Source: Effrenium voratum (lineage: Eukaryota; Sar; Dinophyceae; Suessiales; Symbiodiniaceae). Taken from it: a stretch of DNA of 64,000 nucleotides. The position numbers and the translations under genes are program-made. Each line of letters begins with the position of its first letter. Positions within the stretch are counted from its first letter, which is position 1. The stretch is from assembly GCA_963377175.1 (NCBI GenBank), contig CAUJNA010003505.1, positions 1,348,202-1,412,201 of the forward strand. Direction: 5' to 3'. The notes beneath the pieces are model-generated. The model saw nothing but the letters and a program-made list of their open reading frames with translations, had not been told where the DNA came from and made no database searches. Positions 61,685-64,000 of the stretch are shown here, in pieces.

Positions 61685-64000
61685 GCCCAATGCTGCTCAA
61701 ATAAATCTTTTAAATATTTTAAATATTTTAAATCCCCGGGTCCTGATTTCTGGAGCTGGGGCCGATTTAAAATTTTAAATATTTTAAATATGTTAAATCC
61801 CCGGGTCCCTGATTTAAAATATTTAAAATATTGAAGCTTATTTGAGGCCTAAATATTTTAAATATTGTAAATCCCCGGGTCCTGATTCTGGAGCTGGGGC
61901 CGATTTAAAATTTTAAATAATGTAAATATTTTAATATTTTGAATATTTTAAATCCCCGGTCCCCCGATTTAAAATAATTGAAATATTTAAGCTGATTTGG
62001 GGCCTAAATATTTTAAATATTTTAAATATTTGAAATCACCGGGCCCCGATTTAAAATATTTAAAATATTTAAACTGATTTGGGGCCTAAATATTTTAAAT
62101 ATTGTAAATATTTTAAATCCCCGGGCCCCGATTAAAAATATTTAACATATTTAAGCTGATTTGGGGCCTAAATATTTTAAATATTTTAAATCCCCGGGCC
62201 CCGATTCAAAATATTTAAAATATTTTAGCTGATTTGGGGCCTAACTATTTTAAATATTTTAAATATTTTAAATCCCCTGGCCCCGATTTTAAATATTTAA
62301 AATATTTAAAATATTTACAATATTTAAAATATTTAAAATATTTAAAATTTTAAATCGGGCTCAGATCCTGGTTTCCCGGGATTTGAAATATTTGAAATAT
62401 TTAAGCTGATTTGGGGCCTAAATATTCTAAATATTTTAAATATTTTAAATCCCCGGGCCCCGATTTAAAATAATTGTAATATTTAAAATATTTAAAATAT
62501 TTAAGCTGATTTGGGGCCTAAATATTTTAAATATTTTAAATATTTTAAGTCCCCGGGTCCTGATTTCTGGAGCTGGGGCCGATTTAAAATTTTAAATAAT
62601 TTAAATATTTTTAAATATTTTAAATATTTTAAATCCCCGGGCCCCCGATTTAAAATATTTGAAATATTTAAACTGATTTGGGGCCTTAATATTGTAAAAT
62701 TTTTAAATATTTTAAATCCCCGGGCCCCGATTTAAAATATTTAAAATATTTAAGCTGATTTCGGGCTTAAATATTTTAAATATTTTAAATATTTTAAATC
62801 CCCTGGCCCCGATTGAAAATATTTAAAATATTTAAAATATTTAGAATATTTAAAATATTTAAATTTTTCAATCGGGCTCAGATCCTGGGTTCCCGGGATT
62901 TAAAATATTTAAAATATTTAAGCTGATTTGGGGCCTAAATATTTTAAATATTTTAAATATTTTAAGTCCCCGGGCCCCGATTTAAAATATTTAAAATATT
63001 TAAGCTGATTTGGGGCCTAAATATTTTAAATATTCTACATATTTTAAATCCCCGGGTCCTGATTTCTGGAGCTGGGGCCGATTTAAAATTTTTAAATAAT
63101 TTTAATACTTGAAATATTTTAAATATTTTAAATCCCCGGGCCCCCGATTTAAAATATTTAAAATATTTAAACTGATTTGGGGCCTAAATATTTTAAATAT
63201 TTTAAATATTTTAAATCCCCAGGCCCCGATTAAAAATATTTAAAATATTTAAGCTGATTTGGGGCCTAAATATTTTAAATATTTTAAATATTTTAAATCC
63301 CCTGGCCCCGATTTAAAATACTTAGACTATTTAAAATAATTAAAATATTGAACATTTTAAATCGGGCTCAGATCCTGGGTTCCCGGGAATTGAAATATTT
63401 AAAATATTTAAGCTGATTTGGGGCCTAAATATTTTAAATATTTCAAATATTTTGAATCCCCGGGCCCGGATTTAAAATATTTAAAATATTTAAGCTGATT
63501 CGGGGCCTAAATATTTTTAAATATTTTAAATATTTTAAATCCCCGGGTCCTGATTTCTGGAGCTGGGGCCGATTTAAAATTTTAAATAATTTAAATATTT
63601 TAAATATTTTAAATATTTTAAATCCCCGGGCCCCGATTTAAAATATTTAAAATAGTTAAACTGATTTGGGGCCTAAATATTTTAAATATTTTAAATATTT
63701 TAAATCCCCGGGCCCCGATTTAAAATATTTAAAATATCTTAGCTGATTTGGGGCCTAAATATTTTAAATATATTTTAAATCCCCGGGCCCCGATTTAAAA
63801 TATTTAAAATATTTAAAATGATTAAAATATTGAAAACAATTTTAAATCGGGCTCAGATCCTGGGTTCCCGGGATTTGACATATTTAAAATATTTAAGCTG
63901 ATTTGGGGCCTAAATATTCTAAATATTTTAAATCCCCGGGCCCCGATTTAAAATATTTGACATATTTAAGCTGATTTGGGGCCTAAATATTTTAAATATT
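61685..64000. repeat. Higher-order satellite array, AT blocks with CCCGGG/GGGCCC cores
   Basis: Basic units of about 70-85 bp read GATTTGGGGCCTAAATATTT, repeated TAAATATTTT blocks, AATCCCCGGGCCCCGATT and a mirrored TTAAAATATTTAAAA block. Two rarer blocks mark a longer period. TCGGGCTCAGATCCTGG occurs near 62355, 62872, 63366 and 63847. TCCTGATTTCTGGAGCTGGG occurs near 61740, 61880, 62558, 63058 and 63548. The long unit is therefore about 480-515 bp. The array continues past the window end. Confidence 0.95.

Noticed and set aside
61685..64000. CRISPR-like array
   Set aside because: Spacers are not unique. The units are a satellite with a higher-order period, and the genome is eukaryotic.
1..64000. 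tRNA, rRNA or snRNA genes
   Set aside because: No TTCGANTCC-type B box with matching A box and no rRNA or snRNA core was noticed while reading. A covariance-model scan would be decisive.

Overview
The window looks like nuclear DNA of a dinoflagellate, probably a symbiodiniacean or a relative. No organism is named, so this is an inference from three things. First, exons are tiny (9 to about 950 nt) and sit in long repeat-rich introns. Second, reading frames are kept across introns only if many donors are GC or GA instead of GT, and most acceptors are AG followed by G. Third, the plus-strand genes at 1.9-15.8 kb belong to protein families that I recall (from memory, not a search) as very abundant in Symbiodinium-type genomes. 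Long single ORFs are mostly meaningless here, so the gene models were built by joining exons by hand.

Layout. At 1-16 kb, plus strand, three genes lie head to tail. Gene A (1878-4309, partial) has the motif order of phage-type DNA cytosine-5 methyltransferases. Gene B (5393-10947) encodes a protein with an Ala/Pro/Ser-rich front, a conserved middle and a Lys-rich tail. Gene C (12114-15823, N-terminus not found) is a DDE-transposase-like protein. Large microsatellites and a hairpin minisatellite sit in their introns. At 16-21 kb is a sparsely coding junction where plus genes meet minus genes. At 21-61 kb almost every credible exon is on the minus strand. A complete nine-exon prefoldin subunit 5 gene lies at 21067-26319. 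Unassigned exons lie at 27.5-36 kb. A coiled-coil/Lys-rich/RS-tail exon chain lies at 36.2-39.9 kb. A SHPRH/RAD5-like gene (C3HC4 RING, SNF2 helicase C domain, RanBP2 zinc finger) lies at 51.1-60.8 kb, its 5' part not found. A plus-strand coding-like block (41.5-43.7 kb) and a 4.9 kb palindrome (45.85-50.75 kb) interrupt this cluster. At 61.7-64 kb a higher-order satellite of AT-rich blocks and CCCGGG/GGGCCC cores runs off the window edge.

How the parts fit. The two blocks converge, as expected for unidirectional dinoflagellate gene clusters. The minus block carries housekeeping functions (co-chaperone, DNA repair/ubiquitin ligase). The plus block A-B-C looks like one repeated, possibly mobile, unit that pairs a methyltransferase-like module with a transposase-like module. 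That unit is the strongest candidate for something undescribed.
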